A stretch of DNA of 64,000 bases. It comes from Thuidium tamariscinum. Lineage: Eukaryota > Streptophyta > Bryopsida > Hypnales > Thuidiaceae. Each line of letters opens with the position of its first letter. Positions within the stretch are counted from its first letter, which is position 1. The notes beneath the pieces were generated by a model. The model ran no database searches and had not been told where the DNA came from. It was given only the letters and a program-made list of their open reading frames with translations. Below, piece after piece: positions 10,282 through 20,747 of this stretch. Location: NCBI GenBank assembly GCA_947034885.2, contig OX344753.2, positions 29,840,689 to 29,904,688 on the forward strand, written 5' to 3'. Position numbers and translations under genes: made by a program.

Positions 10282-11404
10282 GCAATTTAACCAATACAGT
10301 CACATCAGTAGTGATCTGTTTATGTAGACATAAACATTTTTGCTGCTAAACAAAAGGTTCCCTTTGAAAGAATATAAGAAGCAAAAGGTTACAATTATCA
10401 GAAGTTGAAGATTCAACAAACAAGTTGTACCCCTTGCTTTATACATTGAGTAGTTGAAAATTGCAATATCATTATGGTCATGGTTTGGACACATTATATT
10501 TACTAAAATGTTTTCAAAATAGAGGCATTCCATTTTTGTTGCATTATTGAATTGCATTTGTAGTACAAAATGAGCACTGCTTCTATTCATCATAGCGTAT
10601 GGTGTTTCAAAAAAGCACATTAGAAGATAATCTAGAATACTCTTCCATTAACCCTTCAAGAGTGCACCAATCAAAAAATGGTCAATGGATGGCTTTGCAC
10701 ATAACTATAGAAATGAAGAATGCACCTATTGGTCGACAAATTGGATCATTTTTGACAAAGTACTTAGGGGACAAGTCTTGTCCTTTTTAGAACAAACCCT
10801 ATAACAACCCTAAATCTAAAATTGTGAAATGAATGACAAAGAATCCTTCTATGCAAGATATAATTAGAGATGCTCATCCTTCAAATTTGGTGCAAAAAGG
10901 GGAGGTCTTTCCCCAAAATTTGACCTCCCGAGAGTGCTCTTGGTGTTTTTTTAACCAAAAAAGGATAGATTGGTGGTTGTAGAAATCATGCACTTTTTGA
11001 TACCATGTGATATCATCTACTTTTCAAAAGCCATATATACTCATTGGATGGTTTACGTATTGTAGAACATCTCCCGTGTCCACCCCTAATATTGAGGATA
11101 AAAATTTGTAGTTGTGTCCTACAAGGGAAGATTCTGTCATTCATCAAACGCAAAACGTCCGCTTGACACCTTTATGGGTTAAACAAATAATTCACACAAT
11201 ATCAAATAGAATGATTTCCATAGTAACCAACCGAACGTCCCAAGACTAAAATCCAATGAATAATTGGTTCTCTACAATAATAGGAACAATGCTCAATTGC
11301 AAACCCTCTTTGACTCAAATGACTCAAATGGATGCAGCCCCTTATCCCCAAAACCCATATTGAACCAAAGTATGAGACGGGACCTAGTCTCTGAAGCTCA
11401 TTAT

Positions 11405-11590
11405 CCTTAAACCCTAAAACCGCTGTCCTTCCCTGCCCTACCCTTCCCTTCCCTTCCCTTTCCTCCGCAAGAGGAAGATTCCAGTGCACCTCTTTCTGTA
11501 GATCCAGCCAGTGCTGCACGCTATCTGCTCAACTTTGCGAATCCGATCTCATCAACTGCTTGGACCCAAACTTCTGTCGCTCAGCACAGG
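11405..11590 (+). promoter_or_regulatory. Telo-box, pyrimidine patch and probable non-coding first exon
   Basis: A telo-box-like AAACCCTAAAA (about 11409) is followed by a long C/T-rich tract (CCCTTCCCTTCCC). A GC-richer, ATG-free stretch then ends in CAGCACAG|GTAACACC, a good splice donor near 11590. This resembles a plant core promoter and 5' UTR exon, likely for the small gene whose coding exon starts at 12388. This is inferred from composition only. Confidence 0.4.
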
Positions 11591-12387
11591 TAACACCCAA
11601 TTTTGATTTTTTTGAATTATTGTGGAGTATCAAAGTTTGGATTGTTTTTTTCCTTTCCGAGTAACCTGAATTGGAGCTTGAATTGGAGCTCTTAGAGATG
11701 GAATTGGTTGTGAGGCGGTTGAGTAGGGACCTGAATCTTGGGTGTAGTGAATTGGTGTCAGTAGCTTTATTTTTGTTGTTGTTATTGGGGGTGGGGGTGG
11801 GGGACGGAGATGGTTTGAGGTTATAGGAACTGGTTAGTTGGAATTGCACGTAAGAATCGCGAATCGCAAGGGTTGTTATTGAGTGTTTTTCGATTTTTGG
11901 CTCCATGGTCCGAGTGTTACCCTAAACCCTAAAATGAAAAATTACGACGAGGATCACCCTCCTATTGTGATTGCTATTGCAATTGCATGGATGTTGCATC
12001 CCAGAGTCCACTTTTGGGTTCACGCAGCTAAGTTTTCTCTGCTTCGAGAGACCAAGCAATGGTTTGATAATAAGAGTGTTGATTGGGATAAGTGTTAAGA
12101 TTAGTTATTAAACCCTAAACCCGTCATGCTAAGGGATGGTTTAAATACGTCTAGTATAGTTGCAGCATGTGGTTACAGAAAATGGAACTTATTTGTATTA
12201 ACTCCTTTTTGGATATTCTTTCAAGTTTTTAGCTTGCTATATCGAGGGTAATGCATGGAGGATCGTGTATTGTGGACTGTTTTGAGAATCATATGGAAAG
12301 ATACAAATGGTACCAATACTTTTCTATTTGGGTTATATTAACTCCCGATTCGCTCTGATAAGAATACACTTATATTGTTGTGGCAGG

Positions 12388-12663
12388 CAAAGTGTGAATT
12401 GGAACTGGAGCTCCACCATGGCGTCAACCGTGTGGCACCATTTGACGTCCCTGAGATTCTTGTCAGGGTTAATGCCATACTTGGTTGCTGGGGCCAGGTG
12501 GTTTGTGCAAGTGAGGGAGGCTCTCAAGGTGAAGATGATGGGGGACAATCCCATGAGGAAGTCGTCTCCTCGTGTCACTCCCAAAATCAAAATGGCCAGC
12601 ATGCACATGTCCATGGATGAGGTATCAAAGTGGACTTACAAAATCACCCCTGTTCGGCGGTAG
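12388..12663 (+). CDS. Candidate small basic protein (86 codons from ATG at 12406, stop included)
   Basis: A TTGTGGCAG acceptor at 12387 is followed by CTCCACCATGGCG, a very good plant start context (ATG at 12418). The frame encodes MASTVWHHLTSLRFLSGL and YLVAGARWFVQVREALKVKM, then a basic Met- and Lys-rich tail to a TAG at 12661-12663. A possible poly(A) signal (AATAAAATAA) follows near 12678. The middle could be a short amphipathic or membrane segment. A second frame over the same exon (HHGVNRVAPFDVPEILVRVN) is also open, so the frame is not certain. No family was recognised. Confidence 0.4.
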   Translation, partial: QSVNWNWSSTMASTVWHHLTSLRFLSGLMPYLVAGARWFVQVREALKVKMMGDNPMRKSSPRVTPKIKMASMHMSMDEVSKWTYKITPVRR

Positions 12664-13222
12664 CAATAATTTTATGTAATAAAATAATACAACAGCCCTC
12701 CTCACAAGTCCATGTCTCGTGTAATACAAAATGGGATAGCGCTAAAGATTTGAAATATAGAGGTTACTAGGATTCTCTAGTTTCTGTAAAAAGTATAACT
12801 TAGTGATTGGGCTTAATCAGTGATCTGGAGTGGGTGTCAATATTCACTACAATTATCATTATTTCCCTAATACCGTGCACGATGGTGTGATTATGAGCAG
12901 TTACGATGGTGTGATTATGAGTGTGATGCTTAGGCTTAGACCGCAATGCTGTATATCAAAATCTGATAATATGAACAAATGAATCATAATTAAATTACAA
13001 TTTCATTAATGGATGATAACATTTTAACATGAATTAATATATGTCGTCGTCGAATGAGAATTCACTTAATGGATGACACTATCTCCACATGGATGAATGA
13101 GTGGTCGCAATCAAGTGTGATTGCATGTTTTGGGTTACAGCCGCTTACCCTGAACCCTTAGTTACCCAAGACCCTAAAACCTGGCCATGGAGTCTTCGCT
13201 GTCCATTACATACAATCTCGCT

Positions 13223-13335
13223 CACTCTGAGAGTTGTCACAGTGGACTTAGTTGCCGGCTGCATTTTGAAAGTCACTCTGAGAGTTGTCTCAGCATGCTT
13301 CTGTTTCCACTATAGGATTTTGAGAGTTGTCACAG
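13223..13335 (+). repeat. Three dispersed copies of a 17-20 bp motif
   Basis: CACTCTGAGAGTTGTCACAG occurs at 13223-13242. It recurs with one change at 13274-13293, and in shorter form (TTTTGAGAGTTGTCACAG) at 13318-13335. The spacing is about 51 and 45 bp. The motif lies upstream of the exons leading to the RING-like gene, so it may be a repeated cis-element or a decayed tandem repeat. Confidence 0.6.
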
Positions 13336-13419
13336 CCCCGCAGCAAGACTCAACAACAATTGGCTTGGTATTGATTCTATGCTTGGAGAATGAGTCGAAT
13401 TTTTCTTGTTTGAGAGCAA

Positions 13420-13930
13420 TTGCTGCTAAATTCTGATCAATTTGATTGCACATCAGTAGTGAGTACTTGCCATTGGAGCTGGTGCAGGCTGATCGGGGGA
13501 ATTTCAATTGGGACAAACTCGCAATCTCCGTCGCTCAAAGTGGAGCTGCAAGTTTGCGCCAAGTTGGATTGGGTTGGCGGAGAATCACAGAACAGCTACA
13601 GAAGAGCGGCGACGGAGTCATTTTGAAGCGGAGGAACAACCAGAAGTGTTTCAATTTGGTTTGACTACCACAACTGATCCCGCTTATAGAGCATTCCCCG
13701 ATTAGACCGTAAGGTACACCTTGTAAGCCATTTTGATCTCTTACAATTGTTGAGAGCCATTGGAGAGCCAGTGATTTCAATTAGTGATCTACGGAATCAT
13801 TGTTAACAATTAAAAAATTTGTGCTTGTTGTGCAGTTGTTGGCTCGTACTTTGGATTGGGCTGGAGAAAGAGTCACAGGAGCTGCAAGTTTGCGCCGGCT
13901 GTTTAGACCTCCTAAACCTGAAGGTACACA
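13420..13930 (+). other. Possible upstream coding or leader exons of the RING-like gene
   Basis: Two GC-richer blocks follow acceptor-like sites. The first (after GGTGCAG near 13489) encodes NFNWDKLAISVAQSGAASLR and GWRRITEQLQKSGDGVILKR. The second (after TTGTGCAG near 13835) encodes LLARTLDWAGERVTGAASLR then RLFRPPKPEG before a GTACAC donor-like site. Both contain GAGCTGCAAGTTTGCGCC, so they are probably duplicates of one exon. Whether they join the ATG at 14174 could not be shown. Confidence 0.35.
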
Positions 13931-14173
13931 CTGCCATGTCTATTGTTTTCCATTGAACAAAATTATAGCTATTCAACTACAATGCTATGAGCTTGTTACC
14001 CTTCTGCCCGATAGTACAGATTATGCCAAAATGGCTGGCTTGCACACTTGCTCTCCAGTTTGGATCCAAACTCAGCTTTTGTTCCCACCATTCTCACTTT
14101 GGCAACATTAGGAACTTAAATCTTATAATGTTGCCGTAATGTTAAATTTTTTTTGACTTGTGATGTATAGACA

Positions 14174-16140
14174 ATGTTGCCAAAAAATCCAAGTCGCAAA
14201 ACCAACCGCAGACGCAGACACTCTGCCCCTTCTGAATCTGTAGAGGTGGGCCTGAGGAGAGACACTCGTTCTTCACAAAGGAGACGGGGTGAATCTTCAG
14301 AGCAAAATGAAGAAGGCGGCAGTGATGTGATCCCATTTGTGGTACCTCCTGTTGATAACACAGTGTTGCCACGTTTTGCTGCGGGGGCAAACCAACACTT
14401 CAATGATGTCGTGGATTTATCAGCGCTGCCTCCAGATCTCCAACACCGACTTATTTCGAGGGCACCGTTTGTCATAGGGTTGAAGGATGCAGTGTATGAC
14501 AAGCACTTTTTCTGCGACGTAGCTGGACTGTACGCATCGGGACCACATCCCAATGAGGTTACTGAAGCTATGATGCCCAGGTCAAAGTGGGCTGTCAAAT
14601 GGGGAGTAGATCCCAATTCTGATTCAATTCCTAGAGTCTTCTTGAAGGATGCTGAAACCGAGACCATTCGTGATCAGTATGAGTCGTTATACACACGGGT
14701 GTATGGCAATAAACCGGACAATGGGTCCGTAGGCAATTTCTTTCTGAGAGCAGGTGCATACTACTTCGACAAACACAAGCCAGTGGATTGGGCTACTCTA
14801 GCTCTAGAGCTTCATGGAAAGCGGTTTGCGAATCCAGACCTCAATCCGCAGAAGTTGATGCCTCCGTGCCTAACTAAACAAGTGCAGGGATTGGTGGATG
14901 AATTTGCAAGTACTCTAGCCGGACTACATATGCATGCTCCACCTCAAGCTCCACCTCAAGAGAAAAACCTTGGGCCAGCTTACCTGGATGCTTTTAAAAT
15001 ACACATTTCCCTTGCAGAGGAGGATGAAGCTCACTGCACCAACGAGGTATGTATCTAGTCTTTGGATTGAGATCAATTTGGAATTCTTAAAGGTTCAAAT
15101 GGGAGTCAAGGTAGTAATGTAGGAGTCTCATAAGCCGATTAAGGGGAAATTTGTATCAACAAAAAGATGAGAACTGAGAGCAACCAGGCTTGTGACAATG
15201 GGAGTGGGATCTAGGCTTGTGACAGTGGAAGTGGGATCTGAAGTGGATAGATTATGCTTCCTGCAGGTCGAAATGTATTGGCCCAATGAACAATGTTATG
15301 TAGTCCTTCTAGCGTGTCTTCACCCTAAACCTCGTAAGGGTTGAAGAATGCATGTGTTTGAATGCTTGTAAGCTCCGTAACTGTGGGTTTTGGGGGTTGC
15401 AGGTTTACCGGAAAAAAGTCTTTGTGGCACAGGAGGAAAATGCCCTTGTTGCAGCCAAGAAAGCACTCGAAAACCACAACAAAGACCTAGAGCTGCTATT
15501 TCAATCCAAACGCGATGCAGAAGTAAATGGGGACCAGGCCTTTGTAAAATTTGCATTTGAGCAAATCCAAGCCGTTGCCAAAACTGTCACAGATGCTGCT
15601 CAAACCATCAAAAACGTGGAGCAGAATCTAAAACAAGCCAAGGATGACTTGGAGGTAGCGGAGATGGAGTTGCTCCCAAATTTGACCTCCATCAAGAAAA
15701 TGCGACAATGTCGTCTGGTGGACGCCATTTCAGAAGTTGGTTTGTTTCCACAGCATGCCCTTCCCAAATTGTCTGAATGTGGTGCAATGCAGAGTCTTTG
15801 CCCATATTGTTGTAGGGTCTATGTTTGCAATGCTTTTGTTCCTCTCTCATGTGGATGCCACTATCACCCTCCTTGCATGCGTGCATTGATTCTAAGTGGC
15901 CAAATCCGTTGTTTGAGATGTGGAGCACAACCACATGGAACTTGGATGGCTTACTGGGGGTTTCCCTTAGACGAAGAGATGTCTGCACAGTTGGAGGAAG
16001 ATAGAGATAAAAGCAAGGCAAGTAAAGACTGGATCGAGGGTGCCCCAGAGAAAGTGGGGACATCATACACTGAAGCTAGTGTAACAGCTTTGGCTCAATA
16101 TTCCCCCAATATGGGCAGTACTTCAAATCCATCTTTCTAA
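14174..16140 (+). CDS. Coiled-coil protein with C-terminal RING-like zinc finger
   Basis: Exon 14174-15046 (291 codons) ends at GAG|GTATGT. The last exon is 15403-16140, and both are in phase 0. A possible 33-bp microexon (15267-15299, VEMYWPNEQCY) also fits in phase 0. The start lies just after a GTATAG acceptor, so the ATG may be internal to the transcript. The N-terminus is basic and disordered (RKTNRRRRHSAPSES). The middle region (HFFCDVAGLYASG, MPRSKWAVKWGVDPNSDSIP) matches no domain I know. The first 95 residues of the last exon form a long charged coiled coil. A Cys/His cluster follows: CPYC, then CGCHYHPPC, then CLRCG, in RING-like order (C-x2-C, C-x-C-x2-H-x2-C, C-x2-C). A ubiquitin-ligase or adaptor role is possible but unproven. 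The length is 536 or 547 residues. Confidence 0.7.
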
Positions 16141-16470
16141 ATGAAGGAGACTCTTGGACTACCTATACATAGAAACAATATTGATGGTACTTTTTTAAGA
16201 CAAACTGAGGTAGCATGGGGTGGATGTGTTTACTTGACTGAAACTCACCAAACTCATGTTACTGATCCAAGGGCTGTATATTTTAGACCCAACAAACTTC
16301 ATATAAATTGTAATTTTCTCCTGAGTTTGTTTATGTCAAGTCAGTTGGAAATGGCAATGTTAACCATTTAACTTTCTAATCCTATTTTGAATCTCTGAAT
16401 GTTTTTGATTAAATATTGGTGTAAATGTATGATTTGCATCAAATTCATTCGTTTGGGAATGCCAGAAGCT
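16141..16470 (+). other. Probable 3' UTR of the RING-like gene
   Basis: This AT-rich sequence follows the stop codon with no convincing coding potential; a plus-strand ORF starting directly after the stop looks fortuitous. It ends at the change to the GC-richer minisatellite block. Confidence 0.4.
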
Positions 16471-16559
16471 TGTTAGTTGTGGATCAAACAGGAAGCTGAA
16501 TTGTTGAGTGAACAAAAAGATTCCCAGCAGTGGGTTACAACCATGGCAACAATATCCGC

Positions 16560-16700
16560 CTGCACACCCACAACACCAGCATCAACGTAGACACCCACGA
16601 TGACAGCATCAGTGTTCAGACCCACGGCGACAACATTAGCATGTACATCCACAGCGACAGTATCAATGTGCGCACCCACAGCAACGGCAATAGTGTGTGT
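16560..16700. repeat. 27-bp minisatellite open on both strands
   Basis: CCCAC-containing units recur exactly 27 bp apart (16593, 16620, 16647, 16674). The unit is a multiple of three, so it encodes 9-residue repeats on either strand: DSISVQTHG-like on plus, VAVDVHANV-like on minus. Both frames stay open through the array, but neither has a convincing gene model. Confidence 0.7.
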
Positions 16701-16757
16701 GTATGGCCGTGGCCCTCCCAAGCGACATAGTGATGTCCAGAAACTTTGCCAATCAAA

Positions 16758-16796
16758 CCTAATTCCAAACCTAACCAAGACAGGTTTGGAATTAGG
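16758..16796. repeat. Perfect 15-bp inverted repeat with 9-nt loop
   Basis: CCTAATTCCAAACCT (16758-16772) and AGGTTTGGAATTAGG (16782-16796) are exact reverse complements around AACCAAGAC. It could be a MITE remnant or an RNA hairpin. It lacks the U tract of a simple terminator. Confidence 0.8.
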
Positions 16797-16799
16797 TGT

Positions 16800-17430
16800 G
16801 GGATCTGGGCAGGCACCCAAAAAAAAATTTCTGGCCACATTGCTGTTGCCCTGCACTCCATTTCAAAGCCATGGGCCGAGATTTTTGGGCATCAAAAAGC
16901 AATTCATTGCCGTAGTGACTATTTTCTGTCATGTTCAGCAGCTACACAGTATGTCCAGGGGTTCCGTGGACTCTGTCGCCGTGAGGGGTGAAGCTGTCGC
17001 CGTGGTAGGTGTTACCGTCACCAATAGGGGTGAAGCTGTGGCTGTGCTGCCACGGCCATTGCCGTGACGCTGTGACTGTCACCGGCCAAACGGTATTCCA
17101 TACCCCTCACCAGCCCAGGCTAAACGCTCCAAAGTTTCCAGCGCTACAGTACTCCCACGTTCCTTCGCCATGGCTTCTCTGGAGCCAAATTGCAAAGAAA
17201 CCAAATGAACGAAACGTCAGAAGGGCGAAAGTCCAGTCCTCATGCAGTCTGTTTTGTCACCTTGAATTGGAGCTGTCGTCGGCTTCCATTCCAAGATGGA
17301 GGCCCGGGAGCATTGATCAGGTCGACGTAGCACCAAAATTAACTTATTATGTAGGACTAACTTAAGTTTGGGGCTTGGAGTCTGGAGTCTGCACTGCAAG
17401 GAGGAGGCTTTGCACAAACACAAGCTAACA
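16800..17430. other. GC-richer non-coding block
   Basis: This contains short GTCGCCGTG/GTGAAGCTGT direct repeats (about 16970-17060) and several competing open frames. No frame could be preferred. It may be an old retrotransposon or promoter fragment. Confidence 0.3.
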
Positions 17431-20400
17431 TAACTTACTCTAGTGGGCCCTGTGCCAATGCCACAGTCAGAACTGAAGTAAAAGTAATTTTCTAATTTTT
17501 TAATCCATTAAAACTTTGAAATTCAATAACTTTCTTGTTGTAAGTTGGAATGTAACAAAACCAAGCCCGTGCACCCCTCCTTGCCGAGAGCTTTCCAACG
17601 GTACCAAGCATGCAATCAAGGGATGCACGGGTTGGGAGATCTCAATGTGACAAAACAAACAAACAAAATAAACTACTTATCTTAAGGTATAGATGTGAGG
17701 AAGTTTGAGCAATTGTCACTCCCTCATTTAGGGCTTTTGGGGGGAGAAAAAAGGTACCAAAGTCCCCCACACAAAAAATTATTTTGGCTGAAAAATGACA
17801 ACCAATTGCAAAGTTTATTTTATCAAAAAACTCCAAAAAAAAAAGTCTCCAATGAAATCACTAAATTGTCAATGAAAACAAAATTATGAACATAAGTGAT
17901 GTAAGCCAATGTGAATTTTCTATCCAATGTGTGTATGAATAGTGAAATTTAGACCAACACTATAACATTTTATATCACCACTTTGGCACTTCATTAAAAA
18001 TGAAAAAAATAAATCTACTTTCAATCTTTTTGATGATAGTCAATCCAAAATGAATAGGCCCTTAAATCACACCATCTTTTAAACTCTCAAGGCCCAACAA
18101 CTTTTTGGCAATGAAGGTTTATAATGAAGTGTGCCACTTTGATATTTTTTTGCACATAGATGTACTTGAAATTTTTTAATTTCAACCATACAAAAGTAAA
18201 GACTACTTTGTCTAGTACACATGGAATTAATTGTATAAAAATTTTAACCGTTAGATTTTTTATGATAATAGTTTTGGATGATCAACTTCATAGACAAATT
18301 TAAACACAAATTTTGGAGAAAAACTTTATAAATGATGAATAATGATTCCCCCATCCCCCACCCTCCAAAAAAATGTCTTCAAGTCTTAGGTAAAAGTAGT
18401 ATTTTAAAATTTTAAAATTTTAAAAATAAAAGACTCCCTCAACTTTGTATACATTTCAAATAAAAAGAGTAGAAAGTCAAAAATAACCAAATTGGATCCT
18501 AAGAAATTTTAGAAAATTTAGATATAAATGAATTTTTGAAATTCAATAATTTCTAATAAGAGTTCTAATATTATTATATTGTTTGGAACATCTTCAAAAA
18601 ATTTGGAATAATTCTAATTATTTTGTGTTCTTAATCACACTAGATTGAGCCTTGTATTTATTAAATTAATAAAAATAAAATATTTGAAAAAAATTCTTTA
18701 AATCTTGTTTACTTATATAGAGTATAGACTAGAAATATCCAAAAGAAATGTTTTTTTTCCATCTCTACTTTTAATATCATTAAAAAAACATTATATTTGT
18801 TCTTTTTTAATTTTCTATTAGACTACATTTCCTAAATAGATTTTTAAATACTTCTCAAATTCAAATTTTAAAAATAAAAAAATACAATAATTTTTTAAAC
18901 TTGTTACTCTACAAGATCTTAATCTTTGAGGGGCTAAAAGTTGGAGTTACTTCTCATTGGAAAAGATTGAGTATATACCTTACTCAAAAGTATGCCAATG
19001 CTACTAGGATAAAGCTAATCATATTGTAGCTACTTATTTCATTTAAAAGGCCACTGTGGACTTGAAGTTATGAAATTCTATATATCCATGTGTGCAAATG
19101 AATCATGCAAAATACACATAAAACATTCATGTATCCATCCAATAAGTGCTAGCACCGTTGATTTTACCTTATATAGAAATATTGGTTAGTTCAGCTCTTC
19201 CTAAATGTCAAGATAATTATTGTGAGTCTACATGAAAACCTTGATTTATGAAACAAGTAACTATGATACAAGAGGCTTCATCTTTGTAGCATTGGAGTAT
19301 TGAATTGTTGTTCAGATAATCTAATTTAAGTACTACTTAACTTCTTCACATATAGCTTCTACGGTTGCAAAATTTTAGTTCACCTCCTTAAAAAAAATTT
19401 CTATACTCTTCTTTCTTAGGGCACCTTCTTTTTAAAGATGTGTATATATATATATATAAATTTAAAAAATATATATATATATATATTTTTTAAAATTTAA
19501 ATTTAAATTTTTTTTTTTTTACTTTAAATTTTTTTTATTTTTCTAATTTTAAAGTACTCCCAAAGAAAAGTATTGTAAAAAATGCTATGCTTTTGAATGC
19601 CCTTTCTTGCAATGACCCTTATAACTGTTTCTAAAGAATAGAAGACACTTCTAATAGAATGATGGCCGAGAGTGAATTCAAGCTATAAATAGTTGTTCCT
19701 AATAGATGTAACGACACTTGTTCAAAGTCTTGAATCCTATTAACAAGTGTCACTTTTGATACCTAAATGGTACGTACCTTGAGGTTTTTCATCTACCTAA
19801 TATCCACTAAGTTACTCTTTGGAAGTTCAAAATTATGTAGGAATATCCAACATATTTTCTCTTTGCAATGATTGAGAATATTGTATGATTGTGTAGATTA
19901 GTTTTGTAAATAACTTGAGAAAAGTTGGAAAATGTCAAAATTTTAAAAATTATTTACAGATATCTCTAAAAATTAGAAAAAATTGTTCTTGAAAAAAAGT
20001 AGAAAAAGAGACACAATCATGCATAAATAGAAAGAAGCAATCCAGAATTAGGAGTGTTGTGATAAGTGCCAAATACAAAAAAAATCCTATTTACCTACAA
20101 AATTGTTGAACTGAGAAAAGTAAAATATCTTGGCATGAACTTGCCGAAACAAACGTACATGTACGGTAGATCTGACTTAGTTATTATAAGATTGGTAAAA
20201 AGATTATATGTTGTTTTAAAAAGGAAAGAGGATTACAGCACAGCAATTACAGTATCATTTGGATACCATGTGCAGAACCTTTGTAAATTCAAAAATTTGC
20301 TCGGTAATAGGTCTACAAAGTCCGATGAAACCAATGTCCCGGCACTCAAAATCGTCTGGTTTAGCGTCCTTTTTAATTACGTGTACTCATTACCTTAAAT
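17430..20400. other. AT-rich intergenic region
   Basis: No gene could be supported. A palindromic AT tract (about 19440-19520) made of TA repeats, AAATTT blocks and poly(T) is the main structure. Confidence 0.6.
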
Positions 20401-20747
20401 TTTAAGGTGGCAAGAAGCTGGTGTCTCAGTGGTGATTACGGGTGTCTCTTCCATGCTGCTCACCCCGTTGAAGCACAATCGTTTGCAAGTAAACTGCATA
20501 AGTCCGTGTGCCGAAGTTGAGATCGTTCCGAACCGGGAGACCATGGAACTCATTCTCAATGCAAGGAGTCAACAAACGTTTGGGTAGAGCATTGCTGTCA
20601 AATGAGCAGAACAATATAATTTCAGAATCATGTTGCGTTGAAGAAAGTCACGCAAGTAACCGAGTCAAATTCATAAAACTTTTATATTTACAGTAGAATT
20701 GAAGAGGTAGCGAAATATCCAAGCTAAAGAACGTCCGGATGCAGCGC
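20400..20747 (-). other. Probable 3' UTR of the NPH3 gene
   Basis: This sequence directly follows the NPH3 stop. It keeps moderate GC content with short open frames on both strands and no recognisable domain. Confidence 0.35.

Noticed and set aside
11900-12120. Interstitial telomere (TTTAGGG-type repeats)
   Set aside because: Only single or paired AAACCCTAAA motifs occur, more like promoter telo-boxes than a telomeric array.
20066-20398. 110-codon plus-strand ORF
   Set aside because: No domain, no splice context and AT-driven composition; too weak to call a gene.
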